DNA of 64,000 nt from positions 2,099,991-2,163,990 of the forward strand of contig SCFE01000043.1 in NCBI GenBank assembly GCA_004352715.1. Direction: 5' to 3'. Source of the DNA: Hofstenia miamia (lineage: Eukaryota > Xenacoelomorpha > Acoela). The position numbers and the translations under genes were made by a program. The notes under the pieces are model-generated. The model was not told the origin of the DNA, ran no database searches, and saw nothing but the letters and a program-made list of their open reading frames with translations. This document shows positions 43,022-53,232 of the stretch, piece by piece; positions within the stretch are counted from its first letter, which is position 1, and each line of letters begins with the position of its first letter.

Positions 43022-44767
43022 TCAACTTAAGCAATCAGCATGTTGTAGAGTTGTTGGTTTTAAATACGTAACTTCATACTCATAATGCATTAATGTAATT
43101 GCCCATCTTTGGAGACGTGCTGAGGTATTTTGTGGAAGAGCTTTATTAGGGTCAAGTATAAATTCAAGTGGCCTGTGATCAGTGAAAACACTAAAGAACC
43201 GTCTTATCAGAAACTGGCGTAATTTATCCACTGTCCAAACTATTGCCAGAGCTTCCTTTTCAATCATTGAATAATTCCGTTCACAGTCTGATAGAGTGCG
43301 GGAAAGATAATATATGGGATGTCCTTCTTGTGTAAGGATGGCACCCAAAGCAAAACTGCTGGCATCAGTGTAGAGTGATAATTCTTTTTTGGGATCATAA
43401 GCTTTCAATGTTGGTGCTCCGCTCAAATGCTTAATAATAGATTTCATGGCTATGGTTTGTTCATTTCCCCAAAGAAAAGAGGTGCCTTTTTTACGAAGGC
43501 GATAAAGAGGTTCAACAATATTTGAGAAATCCGGAATGAACTTCGCGAACCAGTTTGCAAGGCCTAATAATCGATCAAGAGCTTTCCTGTCCGTTGGAAT
43601 TGGAAGATGTTCCAGTACAGAAACACGATCAGGGTCCGGACTAATACCCTTTGCCGATATTATGTATCCTAGGAATTTAATGGAGTTTGACTTGAAAATT
43701 GATTTCTCCTCAGAAATTGTACACCTGCCTTTCTTTAATTTCTGTAATACATTTTGAAGAATTTTTTCAAGTTGTTTTTCAGAATTAGCAGACATGAGTA
43801 TGTCATTTTGAAAGAACACTAAAAGCTGCATTAATTCAGGACCTAATATCATTTCTAATGCCTTTTGAAAGATAGCCGATGCTGTTTTAATGCCTTGTGG
43901 AAGTCGTAGAAAACGAAATAAACCCCATGGTGTTGTAATAGTAGTTATTCCACGACTTGATTCCGAGAGTTTAATTTGAAAATAAGCGTCTTTCAAGTCA
44001 ATTCTAGCAAAGCATTTTGCATCTTTTAATTTTCCTAGTATTTCCTCGACGTTTGGTACTGAATATGAATCCTTGAGAATTGCCTTATTCACTCCACTAG
44101 CTTTATAATCACATGTGAGACGAATTTTACAATTTGGTTTTTTAACGAGAACCATTGGACTTGCCCAGTCAGACCCTCCTTCCACTCGTTCAATTATTCC
44201 AGAACGAACCATGTTATCAAGTTGTTGTCGAACCGTTTCTTGCCATTCTAATGGTACTTTGCGAGGTGCCATGTGTCGTGGTTGGCTACCTGGTGCTTGG
44301 CCAATCACAGCTTCATATGAATTAATGAAAGGTAGAGGTGGATTGGCAGTTGCTTTTGTTTGTAGAGAGTTTATGCTGTCATTCATTATATCATTTCCTA
44401 GAAGACCAAAGCTATGCGGAGATTTTACAACAACTAATTCACATGGAGAATATTTATTGTGAAACTGCATGAGACAACTGAGCCTGCCAATTATTATTAG
44501 ACTTTTACCATTGTAAAGCGTTAGCTTAGGAATTGATTTAGCCTTTTTGAGTTTAGGTGAGCCAAATTGTTGCCAGATAATTTTCGAGATTACTGATAGG
44601 GAGGCCCAAGTATCCAAAATAAATTTCATTGTGTGTACCTTGCCATTTATTTCCAAAAAACATTTTTCCCATTGAAATTTGTTATCTTTAATAACAAATA
44701 CGAAATTCTGGGGTTCATTGTCGGAATCACTTACTATATTATTTGGATCCTCTATATCCCCATGCAA
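43022..44767 (-). CDS. Gypsy pol: protease, RT, RNase H (581 codons, catalytic lesions)
   Basis: This is an uninterrupted frame of 581 codons. The aspartic protease comes first (residues ~36-125), but its active site reads L-D-T-W-A in place of D-T-G (W54). A linker with SDWASPMVLVKK leads into the RT (~170-350): RIDLKDAYFQI holds the first Asp (~257), PWGLFRFLRLPQG follows, and the Y-x-D-D box reads F-Q-N-D (319-322), so a metal-binding Asp is lost. RNase H spans ~445-560, with LYTDASSFALGAIL, then SMIEKEALAIVW and FTDHRPLEFIL, and looks whole. It would copy element RNA into DNA inside virus-like particles; here two catalytic sites are mutated. The frame stops just before the integrase. A parallel decayed copy lies at 40280-41420. 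The start at 44767 is only the first Met of the frame. Confidence 0.85.
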   Translation of the reverse strand: MHGDIEDPNNIVSDSDNEPQNFVFVIKDNKFQWEKCFLEINGKVHTMKFILDTWASLSVISKIIWQQFGSPKLKKAKSIPKLTLYNGKSLIIIGRLSCLMQFHNKYSPCELVVVKSPHSFGLLGNDIMNDSINSLQTKATANPPLPFINSYEAVIGQAPGSQPRHMAPRKVPLEWQETVRQQLDNMVRSGIIERVEGGSDWASPMVLVKKPNCKIRLTCDYKASGVNKAILKDSYSVPNVEEILGKLKDAKCFARIDLKDAYFQIKLSESSRGITTITTPWGLFRFLRLPQGIKTASAIFQKALEMILGPELMQLLVFFQNDILMSANSEKQLEKILQNVLQKLKKGRCTISEEKSIFKSNSIKFLGYIISAKGISPDPDRVSVLEHLPIPTDRKALDRLLGLANWFAKFIPDFSNIVEPLYRLRKKGTSFLWGNEQTIAMKSIIKHLSGAPTLKAYDPKKELSLYTDASSFALGAILTQEGHPIYYLSRTLSDCERNYSMIEKEALAIVWTVDKLRQFLIRRFFSVFTDHRPLEFILDPNKALPQNTSARLQRWAITLMHYEYEVTYLKPTTLQHADCLS

Positions 44768-44772
44768 TACAT

Positions 44773-45029
44773 TTACAAAATTGTTTTTTTTTGCTTGCAG
44801 TATTTAGCAAAATGATTCATCTTATGACATCTCATGCATGTCTTACTGAAGGCTTTACAAAATTTACTTCCATATTGATGTTCATATCCACATCGAGAGC
44901 AAAGTCTTTTGCTTGTTTTGGAAGGACTGTATTTATATCCTTTTTCACAAAACATATATCCGTTTTTGATGTTGTCATGGTAGTACAAACATCAAAATTC
45001 TCAAGGTTATGAATATATGCAACTGCCTG
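44773..45029 (-). pseudogene. Gypsy gag, C-terminal half with zinc knuckle
   Basis: A minus-strand frame from 44988 has CSRCGYEHQYGSKFC, then CMRCHKMNHFAKYC, a CCHC nucleocapsid knuckle preceded by a second Cys-rich half. Another frame covers 45029-44832, so at least one frameshift separates the pieces. It is cut off from the N-terminal gag by the 7.5-kb insertion beginning at 45030. Confidence 0.7.
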
Positions 45030-46430
45030 AGTAGTTAAGAAGAGCCCGAGGACGTCCCTATGGGACACCCTGAAGTTCTCGTAACACCTGTGGCTATTTG
45101 CCATGTGGCAATAAAGCGATTCTATTGGACGCCATCTAGTGATGAAATATTTTTGACAAAACTAAAATGAGCAAATTAATTTTTTGGACAATTTGTTCAG
45201 ACCAAAGTGAGAATTTTTGATTTTTAGAATTTAGGCAAACTGATATTTTTTATGACAAATTTCACTTAGGGCGTGTTTGTTGTAACAATGTTTAAACATG
45301 CAACACAATGTTTTAAGAAAACAATTCATAGATTGAAAACCCAAATATGATGTATTTTTTGCATTAGAGCATGTTTCCAAACACGTTAGTATTGATTGCA
45401 AGAGGTGGAAAACAGCAATTTCTTTAGCAATTGTGTATAAATTATAAAAGCGTACATTACATAACAACTCTGAGTGATGAAGTTCTTAAACAATGTTTCT
45501 CATAACAATGTTTAATCATGCAACAAGGAATATAATTGATAGAAGCAAAACTCGTTTCAATGTGTTGATATCCAAACATAAAGTGGAGAAATGTTTTGCT
45601 AAACTTAAACACTATAGTCACTTGAAATAGACGCACATTTTCAAAAACAAGATAGAAATATATGCCAAAGCATATGAAATATACCATTGATAAATCAATA
45701 AAAAATGAAATGTCTGATATACATGACAAAGGCAAGTTCATTTTCACCAATATCCAAATAAAAAAATGGNNNNNNNNNNNNNNNNNNNNNNNNNNNNNNN
45801 NNNNNNNNNNNNNNNNNNNNNNNNNNNNNNNNNNNNNNNNNNNNNNNNNNNNNNNNNNNNNNNNNNNNNNNNNNNNNNNNNNNNNNNNNNNNNNNNNNNN
45901 NNNNNNNNNNNNNNNNNNNNNNNNNNNNNNNNNNNNNNNNNNNNNNNNNNNNNNNNNNNNNNNNNNNNNNNNNNNNNNNNNNNNNNNNNNNNNNNNNNNN
46001 NNNNNNNNNNNNNNNNNNNNNNNNNNNNNNNNNNNNNNNNNNNNNNNNNNNNNNNNNNNNNNNNNNNNNNNNNNNNNNNNNNNNNNNNNNNNNNNNNNNN
46101 NNNNNNNNNNNNNNNNNNNNNNNNNNNNNNNNNNNNNNNNNNNNNNNNNNNNNNNNNNNNNNNNNNNNNNNNNNNNNNNNNNNNNNNNNNNNNNNNNNNN
46201 NNGTGGAGAAATTCAACCATCCTTGACTCAATCTCTGTAAAAACTGAACAATGCATTACATTTTGCAACTTGGAAAAATAATATTGGTAGATTTATTTAA
46301 TTAAAAACACAAATGTATAGAGTTTACACAAATGCTACAAAACTTTACTTTATTCCATCAATATATGATCATGACACAGGTTTATACATTGGATTTTGTT
46401 TTTTCATGACGGCGCTATGTTTTACAGCAT
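45030..46430 (+). repeat. Left terminal inverted repeat (with 433-N gap)
   Basis: The gap at 45770-46202 corresponds to sequence known in the other arm (about 50464-51835, which is longer than 433), so its size is underestimated or the left arm has a deletion. A subrepeat of about 218 bp is visible: AACAATGTTTAAACATGCAA near 45287 and AACAATGTTTAATCATGCAA near 45505. Confidence 0.85.
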
Positions 46431-46628
46431 ATCTCAGAATCAAGGAAATTTATCCAATATGGGTAGTAGTGTGCGACCAACAAATTGAGATTCTAAAATA
46501 TTTATTTGTACCATTAAAAGATGATTTCCTCCGTATATCTCATGTTCATAGTATACATTGGCTGGTGTGTTTCAATATATCTTTCCATAAAATCCTAGTA
46601 TATTTCCATAATTGAACAAAATTAGTAT

Positions 46629-47144
46629 GTGCTCGCCAAAACAAATAATGCATCATATAGTTTTTACTCATCTGAATGCCCTATTTCTGACCACTGCATT
46701 ACATGTATTGAGTTTTCTAAGTCTGAATCGTCTTCAAATAATGTCACAAAGTGGATAAAAATTTTGTCCAGAAGGAAAATTATGATTAAATCAAATCATA
46801 CAAGCATTTCACACACATCTATGCAAAGTAAACCATGGATAAATGAATTTTGCAAAACATTGATTTGTGAAAAAAATATCGCATATAGAATATTTAGAAC
46901 TTCCAAAACTCATAGAAATTTTGTTGCATATAAAAAAGCTAGAAATTTATCCAATATTGCAAATCGCAAGGCATTCAATGAATACATTAGAAATGAATAC
47001 GCTTGTTTGCCAAATCAAAAGTCAAAGTGGAAACTTATTCATGATATCTATAATAGTAAGAAATCTAAATCAAATTGTATTAATTCTATCAAAAATGAAA
47101 CTGGGAAATCATCACAGATACCTATGAAATTTCTAACGAATTAA
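46629..47144 (+). pseudogene. LINE ORF2 fragment: end of endonuclease and linker
   Basis: An open frame of 171 codons contains ECPISDHCITCIEF with the catalytic S-D-H of an APE endonuclease at residues 20-22. KPWINEFCKTLICEKNIAYR and SKWKLIHDIYNSKKSKS follow, the linker preceding the RT in CR1/RTE-type ORF2. It then runs into TAA just before the 47162 gap. The RT itself is not visible. It is nested in the long-TIR element, or is part of its cargo. Confidence 0.6.
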
Positions 47145-47161
47145 ATCAGACTTTTATTAAT

Positions 47162-48161
47162 NNNNNNNNNNNNNNNNNNNNNNNNNNNNNNNNNNNNNNN
47201 NNNNNNNNNNNNNNNNNNNNNNNNNNNNNNNNNNNNNNNNNNNNNNNNNNNNNNNNNNNNNNNNNNNNNNNNNNNNNNNNNNNNNNNNNNNNNNNNNNNN
47301 NNNNNNNNNNNNNNNNNNNNNNNNNNNNNNNNNNNNNNNNNNNNNNNNNNNNNNNNNNNNNNNNNNNNNNNNNNNNNNNNNNNNNNNNNNNNNNNNNNNN
47401 NNNNNNNNNNNNNNNNNNNNNNNNNNNNNNNNNNNNNNNNNNNNNNNNNNNNNNNNNNNNNNNNNNNNNNNNNNNNNNNNNNNNNNNNNNNNNNNNNNNN
47501 NNNNNNNNNNNNNNNNNNNNNNNNNNNNNNNNNNNNNNNNNNNNNNNNNNNNNNNNNNNNNNNNNNNNNNNNNNNNNNNNNNNNNNNNNNNNNNNNNNNN
47601 NNNNNNNNNNNNNNNNNNNNNNNNNNNNNNNNNNNNNNNNNNNNNNNNNNNNNNNNNNNNNNNNNNNNNNNNNNNNNNNNNNNNNNNNNNNNNNNNNNNN
47701 NNNNNNNNNNNNNNNNNNNNNNNNNNNNNNNNNNNNNNNNNNNNNNNNNNNNNNNNNNNNNNNNNNNNNNNNNNNNNNNNNNNNNNNNNNNNNNNNNNNN
47801 NNNNNNNNNNNNNNNNNNNNNNNNNNNNNNNNNNNNNNNNNNNNNNNNNNNNNNNNNNNNNNNNNNNNNNNNNNNNNNNNNNNNNNNNNNNNNNNNNNNN
47901 NNNNNNNNNNNNNNNNNNNNNNNNNNNNNNNNNNNNNNNNNNNNNNNNNNNNNNNNNNNNNNNNNNNNNNNNNNNNNNNNNNNNNNNNNNNNNNNNNNNN
48001 NNNNNNNNNNNNNNNNNNNNNNNNNNNNNNNNNNNNNNNNNNNNNNNNNNNNNNNNNNNNNNNNNNNNNNNNNNNNNNNNNNNNNNNNNNNNNNNNNNNN
48101 NNNNNNNNNNNNNNNNNNNNNNNNNNNNNNNNNNNNNNNNNNNNNNNNNNNNNNNNNNNNN
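47162..48161. other. Assembly gap, 1000 N
   Basis: Placeholder-size gap in the interior of the long-TIR element. Confidence 0.99.
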
Positions 48162-49246
48162 TTAAGAAAATTACAAGAATCTTTAAAATGCATAATTTTA
48201 TATAAAATTTTGCATGCATTTTATTTTGGAGGGTGTAAATACATATTCCTTGTTAGATTTATTTTTACATGCTTTTATTTACATTAAAGCATTGCCAGGC
48301 ATAATATCATTTTTATAACTATACCGTGTTTAATTTACTTCAATCTTGGAAACATATGTATAATTTCAACAAAGCTTATTAGTAGACAGAAAAGCTGAAA
48401 ATTCCGTCATTTTACCTAGAACACCGTGTTTTTAATGCAAAAATAAATCTTTGTGGGAATATTAATTGCGGAGGATGCCTTCTTATTTACTATGGTAAGG
48501 CATTTTTATGCTTTTAAATGTGAAATTCTCTTTGTATGTCAGAGATTTCAGCGCTTTATAACACATAGTAAAGGCGTCATGAAGGCTCATATTGAGCAGA
48601 ATGGGTTACATTTTTACAAATTATATAGAACTTGTCTGTGATCAACGTCATTAAATATATTATTAATGAAAGCCACATCTATATGTATAAATCCTACTAG
48701 CGTGATCGCATGTATAATTTTTCAGAAAAGTGAAATTGCCTTTATCATGTAAGTTTTGATATCACACGTCTGTAATGTTAACTCAACTTTATGCATAACC
48801 CATGTTTTACTTTTTCTGAAAATGAGTTTGTTTTTATCATATATTACACTTGTAATGAAATATCTCTCATTTTTCTGGATTTGAATATTACCAAAATGAA
48901 TAGAATTTTACAAGGAAAACAGCAGGAAATTTTGAAAAATGATGAGTAACCCTTTGCATGTAATGTATTGATTCCCGAGAAATTATCATGTTTTGCTAAA
49001 GTCAGTGAACTTAACTCAGTTTCAGAAGAAACTTGTTATGTAAAATACATATCACTATGAGTTGTCCATTGGTGAGCAGTTTACAATTTGCAGTGTGTAT
49101 TCAACTCATACAAAGTATGGCCCTATGGTAAAAATTTTTTTGTAATACGGAAATTGTTTTTTTCTTCTCAAATGATTTGCACATCGAGCTGATGTATGGT
49201 TTAAAATGTTAATTGGACTTAAAGTTCTTTGATGTCAGAATAAACT
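48162..49246. other. Interior of the long-TIR element, non-coding
   Basis: No gene recognised. Loosely repeated words (gaaattgcctttatcatgt near 48730, gagtttgtttttatcatat near 48825) resemble gaacttgcctttgtcatgta in the right arm near 51867. Diverged subrepeats may therefore extend into the interior. Confidence 0.45.
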
Positions 49247-50246
49247 NNNNNNNNNNNNNNNNNNNNNNNNNNNNNNNNNNNNNNNNNNNNNNNNNNNNNN
49301 NNNNNNNNNNNNNNNNNNNNNNNNNNNNNNNNNNNNNNNNNNNNNNNNNNNNNNNNNNNNNNNNNNNNNNNNNNNNNNNNNNNNNNNNNNNNNNNNNNNN
49401 NNNNNNNNNNNNNNNNNNNNNNNNNNNNNNNNNNNNNNNNNNNNNNNNNNNNNNNNNNNNNNNNNNNNNNNNNNNNNNNNNNNNNNNNNNNNNNNNNNNN
49501 NNNNNNNNNNNNNNNNNNNNNNNNNNNNNNNNNNNNNNNNNNNNNNNNNNNNNNNNNNNNNNNNNNNNNNNNNNNNNNNNNNNNNNNNNNNNNNNNNNNN
49601 NNNNNNNNNNNNNNNNNNNNNNNNNNNNNNNNNNNNNNNNNNNNNNNNNNNNNNNNNNNNNNNNNNNNNNNNNNNNNNNNNNNNNNNNNNNNNNNNNNNN
49701 NNNNNNNNNNNNNNNNNNNNNNNNNNNNNNNNNNNNNNNNNNNNNNNNNNNNNNNNNNNNNNNNNNNNNNNNNNNNNNNNNNNNNNNNNNNNNNNNNNNN
49801 NNNNNNNNNNNNNNNNNNNNNNNNNNNNNNNNNNNNNNNNNNNNNNNNNNNNNNNNNNNNNNNNNNNNNNNNNNNNNNNNNNNNNNNNNNNNNNNNNNNN
49901 NNNNNNNNNNNNNNNNNNNNNNNNNNNNNNNNNNNNNNNNNNNNNNNNNNNNNNNNNNNNNNNNNNNNNNNNNNNNNNNNNNNNNNNNNNNNNNNNNNNN
50001 NNNNNNNNNNNNNNNNNNNNNNNNNNNNNNNNNNNNNNNNNNNNNNNNNNNNNNNNNNNNNNNNNNNNNNNNNNNNNNNNNNNNNNNNNNNNNNNNNNNN
50101 NNNNNNNNNNNNNNNNNNNNNNNNNNNNNNNNNNNNNNNNNNNNNNNNNNNNNNNNNNNNNNNNNNNNNNNNNNNNNNNNNNNNNNNNNNNNNNNNNNNN
50201 NNNNNNNNNNNNNNNNNNNNNNNNNNNNNNNNNNNNNNNNNNNNNN
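49247..50246. other. Assembly gap, 1000 N
   Basis: Placeholder-size gap. The right-hand inverted repeat disappears into it. Confidence 0.99.
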
Positions 50247-52578
50247 AACAAAGCACCATCATGAAAAAACGAAATCCAATGTATAAACCTGTGTCACGAT
50301 CATATATCAATGGAATAAAAATAAAGTTCTGTAGCATTTGTGTAAACTCTATACATTTGTGCTTTTAATTAAATAAATCTACCAATATTATTTTTCCAAG
50401 TTGCAAAATGTAACGCATTGTTCAGTTTTTACAGAGATTGAGTCAAGGATGGTTGAATTTCTCCACCACGGGTAAGTTATTTTTACAATTAAATAATACA
50501 ATTAAGTGAAAAATGATTTCTTGTACATGTTTAACGTCAATAAAAATTTCCTGGCGAGACTTAATTTGCAAGATGAAAACACTACATATATTATCAATGC
50601 AATGTGTAAAGAAACTAAATTACAAAATGAAAAAACGATAGCAAAAACTGTAAGAGAGAATTTCTTCTTTCATAGCATTAAAACGCCAACTCCTTCACAA
50701 CTGGTAACAAGTAATTTGATGTTGGGAAAGAATACGTATTGACATTATCACGATAAATTCATCTTTCCATTGTCAGATGCTTTTTTAACAGTAATTTGTT
50801 TTTGGTCAAATGCCATAATTCAAATCTCTCAGCAAAGAAATNAAATAATTAACTTGAAAAAATAAATTTACCAAAAAATTTACAATAAATAATTAGTAAA
50901 ATAGAATTAATTTATAAAATAGTGCTGATGTTTACAAAATATTTTTGTTCTTTGTTCTATTTTTCTTGACTTGTCGTAGTAATCGTGGTTTCAGTTTTTA
51001 ATGATGAACACATAATTTAAAGCATTTTTTCACCCCAATTAAAGATGTTTTCACTTTAAAAGATTTTGTTTATCGAATAATCATCTTGACATGCAGGAGA
51101 TTGAAGGCGCTAATAGTTTTCATCGTAGTGAATTCGAGTGGATTTTTCATTATAAATCTTAAAAGATCAAATTAACTAACTTTGTTTGCCAAATTACAAA
51201 CATTTGCACNNNNNNNNNNNNNNNNNNNNNNNNNNNNNNNNNNNNNNNNNNNNNNNNNNNNNNNNNNNNNNNNNNNNNNNNNNNNNNNNNNNNNNNNNNN
51301 NNNNNNNNNNNNNNNNNNNNNNNNNNNNNNNNNNNNNNNNNNNNNNNNNNNNNNNNNNNNNNNNNNNNNNNNNNNNNNNNNNNNNNNNNNNNNNNNNNNN
51401 NNNNNNNNNNNNNNNNNNNNNNNNNNNNNNNNNNNNNNNNNNNNNNNNNNNNNNNNNNNNNNNNNNNNNNNNNNNNNNNNNNNNNNNNNNNNNNNNNNNN
51501 NNNNNNNNNNNNNNNNNNNNNNNNNNNNNNNNNNNNNNNNNNNNNNNNNNNNTGTTTTTCAAGTTGTGTGAAATGGTTACAACAGCCTTTACTATATTAA
51601 AGAACTATTCATTTGTTGGATGACGAAATATACATTATTTATTACTGAATAATCTGGATAACAAGTTCATGCATTGTGATTTCCCATGTCAACTGCAAAA
51701 AATAAATGGTGATACTTCTGTGCAATTTCCCTAGATGCAGTGAAGTTCTGCATAACAACTTGGTCTGCATGAAAAACAGCTCATATACAATACATTTTGT
51801 TTCACATGTAATTCCTAAGCATGGCGAATATTTATTACCATTTTTTTATTTGGATATTGGTGAAAATGAACTTGCCTTTGTCATGTATATCAGACATTTC
51901 ATTTTTTATTGATTTATCAATGGTATATTTCATATGCTTTGGCATATATTTCTATCTTGTTTTTGAAAATGTGCGTCTATTTCAAGTGACTATAGTGTTT
52001 AAGTTTAGCAAAACATTTCTCCACTTTATGTTTGGATATCAACACATTGAAACGAGTTTTGCTTCTATCAATTATATTCCTTGTTGCATGATTAAACATT
52101 GTTATGAGAAACATTGTTTAAGAACTTCATCACTCAGAGTTGTTATGTAATGTATGCTTTTACAATTTATACACAATTGCTAAAGAAATTGCTGTTTTCC
52201 ACCTCTTGCAATCAATATTAATGTGCTTGGAAACACACTCTAATGCAAATAATACATCATATTTGGGTTTTCAATCTATGAATTGTTTTCCTTAAAACAT
52301 TTCGTTGCATGTTTAAACATTGTTACAACAAACACGCTCTAAGTGAAATTTGTCATCAAAAATATCAGTTTGCCTAAATTCTAAAAATCAAAAATTCTCA
52401 CTTTGGTCTGAACAAATTGTCTAAAAAATTAATTTGCTCATTTTAGTTTTGTCAAAAATATTTCATTGCTAGATGGCGTCCAATAGAATCACTTCATTTC
52501 CACATGGCAAATAGCCACAGGTGTTACGAGAACTTCAGGGTGTCCCATAGGGACGTCCTCATGCTCTTCTTAACTACT
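50247..52578 (-). repeat. Right terminal inverted repeat (with 343-N gap)
   Basis: It is complementary to 45030-46430 with a few substitutions and small indels. It contains the same two subrepeat units (GTTGCATGATTAAACATTGTTA near 52084 and GTTGCATGTTTAAACATTGTTA near 52305). The gap at 51210-51552 and a single N at 50842 lie inside. Short open frames here (for example 50506-50742) are not conserved in the other arm and are not called. Confidence 0.85.
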
Positions 52579-53087
52579 TGCCTTTGAAAGCATTAACTTA
52601 CTCTTTGTTTGTAGTTCATTTATCAACTTTCTTTGATGCTCTTTATTGAAGATGCCAGTAATGAATTGAGCCATTACAAGTTCGGCATAAATATCAATAA
52701 CATTTTTTAATGATTGGAAATCGCAATGTTCAGAAGCAACTTTAAGTCAATTTAAGAAATTAGAGGCTGTTTCACCTTCTTTTTGAGAAAGTGAATGAAA
52801 CTTAGATCTTTCAGCCCAAATTAACCTTTTTTCGGGTTGTAGGAAGTTAAGGTATTCTTTTTCAATTACAGTAAAAGGGGTTGATTCAATTTCCTTGGGA
52901 CGTAATATACAAATGGCTTTTTCAAGTGCAGATATTCCACAAGTAGCCATGAAAAAGTTAGTCATTTGAAATTCAGAATTGTCTTCATAATTTTTGACTT
53001 TGCATTTAGCTTTAAATTGGACGATCCAGGTTTTTACACGGTCGTAATAATTGATATGCATTTCTTGATTTGCTGACTGCACCATCA
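52579..53087 (-). pseudogene. Gypsy gag, N-terminal half
   Basis: The frame begins with ATG immediately inside the 5' LTR (MMVQSANQEMHINYYDRVKTW). It runs through YEDNSEFQMTNFFMATCGI and FHSLSQKEGETASNFL to an in-frame TGA (52747-52749), then continues with VMAQFITGIFNKEHQRKLI. These are the usual capsid-region sequences of Ty3/Gypsy gag. The frame is cut at 52578 by the long-TIR insertion and resumes at 45029. Confidence 0.75.
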
Positions 53088-53232
53088 TGAACGTTTAATA
53101 ATGATAGATATTTGATAAGAAACAACATTCATGCACAAGATAAAATTGTTTATTAAATCTACCACGTTACAATTCTCTCTATGTTTACAGATGTTTACAC
53201 TACAAATTTAAAACTGTATACAACATACAACA
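53088..53232 (-). repeat. Gypsy 5' LTR, 145 bp
   Basis: On the minus strand: TGTTGTATGTTGTATAC to ACGTTCA. It matches 39595-39739. The gag ATG lies within a few bases of the LTR end, so the leader and primer-binding site are unusually compact or overlap the start of gag. Confidence 0.87.

Larger units (their letters stand above)
45030..52578. mobile_element. 7.5-kb element with very long terminal inverted repeats, inside Gypsy gag
   Basis: Both ends read AGTAGTTAAGAAGAGC inward. The arms match from 45030-45769 against 51836-52578, and again from 46203-46430 against 50247-50463, so each arm is over 1.4 kb and runs into gaps. Flanks are TGCCTG (45024-45029) and TGCCTT (52579-52584): a 6-bp duplication with one mismatch. 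Removing the element leaves the gag frame open. The interior has only a LINE fragment and four gaps. Long TIRs with AG/CT ends and 6-bp duplications recall Polinton/Maverick, while tandem subrepeats in the arms recall Foldback elements. No polB, integrase, ATPase or capsid gene is visible, so the class is open. Confidence 0.8.
39595..53232 (-). mobile_element. Ty3/Gypsy LTR retrotransposon, degraded and interrupted
   Basis: Minus-strand order: 5' LTR (53088-53232), gag (52579-53087), an inserted long-TIR element (45030-52578), the rest of gag with a zinc knuckle, pol (43022-44767), a damaged integrase (42421-42982), a gap with a second, more decayed pol segment (40280-41420), an integrase C-terminus, a polypurine tract and the 3' LTR (39595-39739). 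Removing the insert keeps the gag frame continuous. PR, RT and IN all carry lesions, so it is dead. There is no clean target duplication: AAAGT occurs near both flanks but is offset by three bases. Confidence 0.85.

Noticed and set aside
45030-52578. Confident Polinton/Maverick call
   Set aside because: Only the termini and the duplication length fit; none of the diagnostic genes can be read, so it is kept as a hypothesis.
43022-53087. Endogenous retrovirus with an envelope gene
   Set aside because: Only gag and pol parts of a Ty3/Gypsy retrotransposon are visible; no envelope-like frame is present between pol and the 3' LTR.
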